Source: Acholoe squamosa
Taxonomy: Eukaryota; Annelida; Polychaeta; Phyllodocida; Polynoidae
Direction: 5' to 3'
Assembly (NCBI GenBank): GCA_949317995.1
Contig: OX439035.1
Location: 3,586,181-3,650,180 of the forward strand
Length of the DNA: 64,000 nt
Notes under the pieces: generated by a model
Database searches by the model: none
Told to the model about the DNA's origin: nothing
What the model saw: the letters and a program-made list of their open reading frames with translations, nothing else
Translations under genes and position numbers: made by a program
Shown: positions 63,571 through 64,000 of the stretch, one piece after another
Numbering within the stretch: position 1 is the stretch's first letter
Layout: every line of letters starts with the position of its first letter

Positions 63571-63985
63571 CTCACGCATTCCTGGCATTTTGAGCTTTCC
63601 AAAACTGAAAGAATTTTTCAAATATTCCAACTAGAAGCAAAGTTATGAGTAGTTGGATCGGCGCCATGTTGGAAATACCAAACGTAAACAATGCCACTCC
63701 CCCTCACTGCACTGCAGTTAAGCAGCCTGAAATGGCTCAACATTTTTGCAAATAACTTCTGAACAAAATGTCTCCCATACTATCCAGGGGTATGCTTAGA
63801 AAGCCCAGACATTGGGGAATCTGCGGATATCCAAACATCTGATTTCTGATGAGTATGATGGATGTAGGAATAGTTTTTCTCAGGTTTTCCATTTTTCGGA
63901 AATGCCTGTCACTGTCACTAGTGTCAGTGCATGGGTAAATGAGAAAGTTAATTTCCCTTGGCCACATTCTTAGCCCCATAACTTA

Positions 63986-64000
63986 GGGAGTGATCATTTT
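63986..64000 (+). mobile_element. Start of another TAA/TTA MITE copy, cut by the window edge
   Basis: GGGAGTGATCATTTT preceded by TTA; identical to the start of copies 1-3. Confidence 0.75.

Overview
The window is eukaryotic, from an animal genome. Spliced exons with GT-AG introns and consistent phases, an EGF-domain membrane protein, LTR and non-LTR retrotransposons, tRNA-derived SINE pieces and many families of small inverted-repeat elements all point that way. The retroelement types and the mix of MITEs suggest a marine invertebrate, perhaps a non-vertebrate deuterostome such as a lancelet, hemichordate or echinoderm. The species cannot be fixed from sequence alone. Most of the window is nested mobile DNA, with one recognisable host gene.

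Layout. 1-860: an island of 15-bp palindromes of the form ATGCCCCNGGGGCAT. 806-7189: the 5' part of a minus-strand LTR retrotransposon (LTR, primer-binding site, gag, CCHC knuckle, aspartic protease). It is decayed and its gag is split by a 634-bp TA-flanked MITE. 7190-12945: a minus-strand CR1/L2-like non-LTR retrotransposon (endonuclease, then reverse transcriptase). It is cut by two 319-bp TAA-flanked MITEs, by a 91-bp fold-back, and by a 2,033-bp terminal-inverted-repeat element (9393-11425) with a 9-bp target duplication. That element is packed with a second type of 15-bp palindrome, TAGTCCYNRGGACTA. 13.5-16.4 kb: hairpins, SINE pieces and a 52-bp minisatellite.

16683-35671 (+): six exons of a host gene encoding a type I membrane protein (EGF domain, extracellular SEA-like module, transmembrane helix, short cytoplasmic tail). 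Every exon junction is phase-compatible. Its second intron is almost filled by an 8.1-kb element with ~0.5-kb terminal inverted repeats, which carries a frameshifted gene with two death-fold-like modules. Its fourth intron contains another ~5.8-kb structure bounded by long inverted repeats.

39440-56640 (-): a complete 17.2-kb endogenous Ty3/gypsy-type retrovirus. It has near-identical 678-bp LTRs, a GACT target duplication, gag and pol in one frame separated by a single UAG, an Env resembling the baculovirus-F/errantivirus class, and extra accessory reading frames including one with an arginine-rich tail. 58.7-61.1 kb: a broken second gypsy element whose gag segment is duplicated in inverted orientation. 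61.1-64.0 kb: tandem repeats and MITEs.

The most unusual signals are the two islands of 15-bp palindromes sharing one geometry with different half-sites, one of them being part of a transposon's own terminal repeat, and the death-fold gene carried inside a large TIR element.
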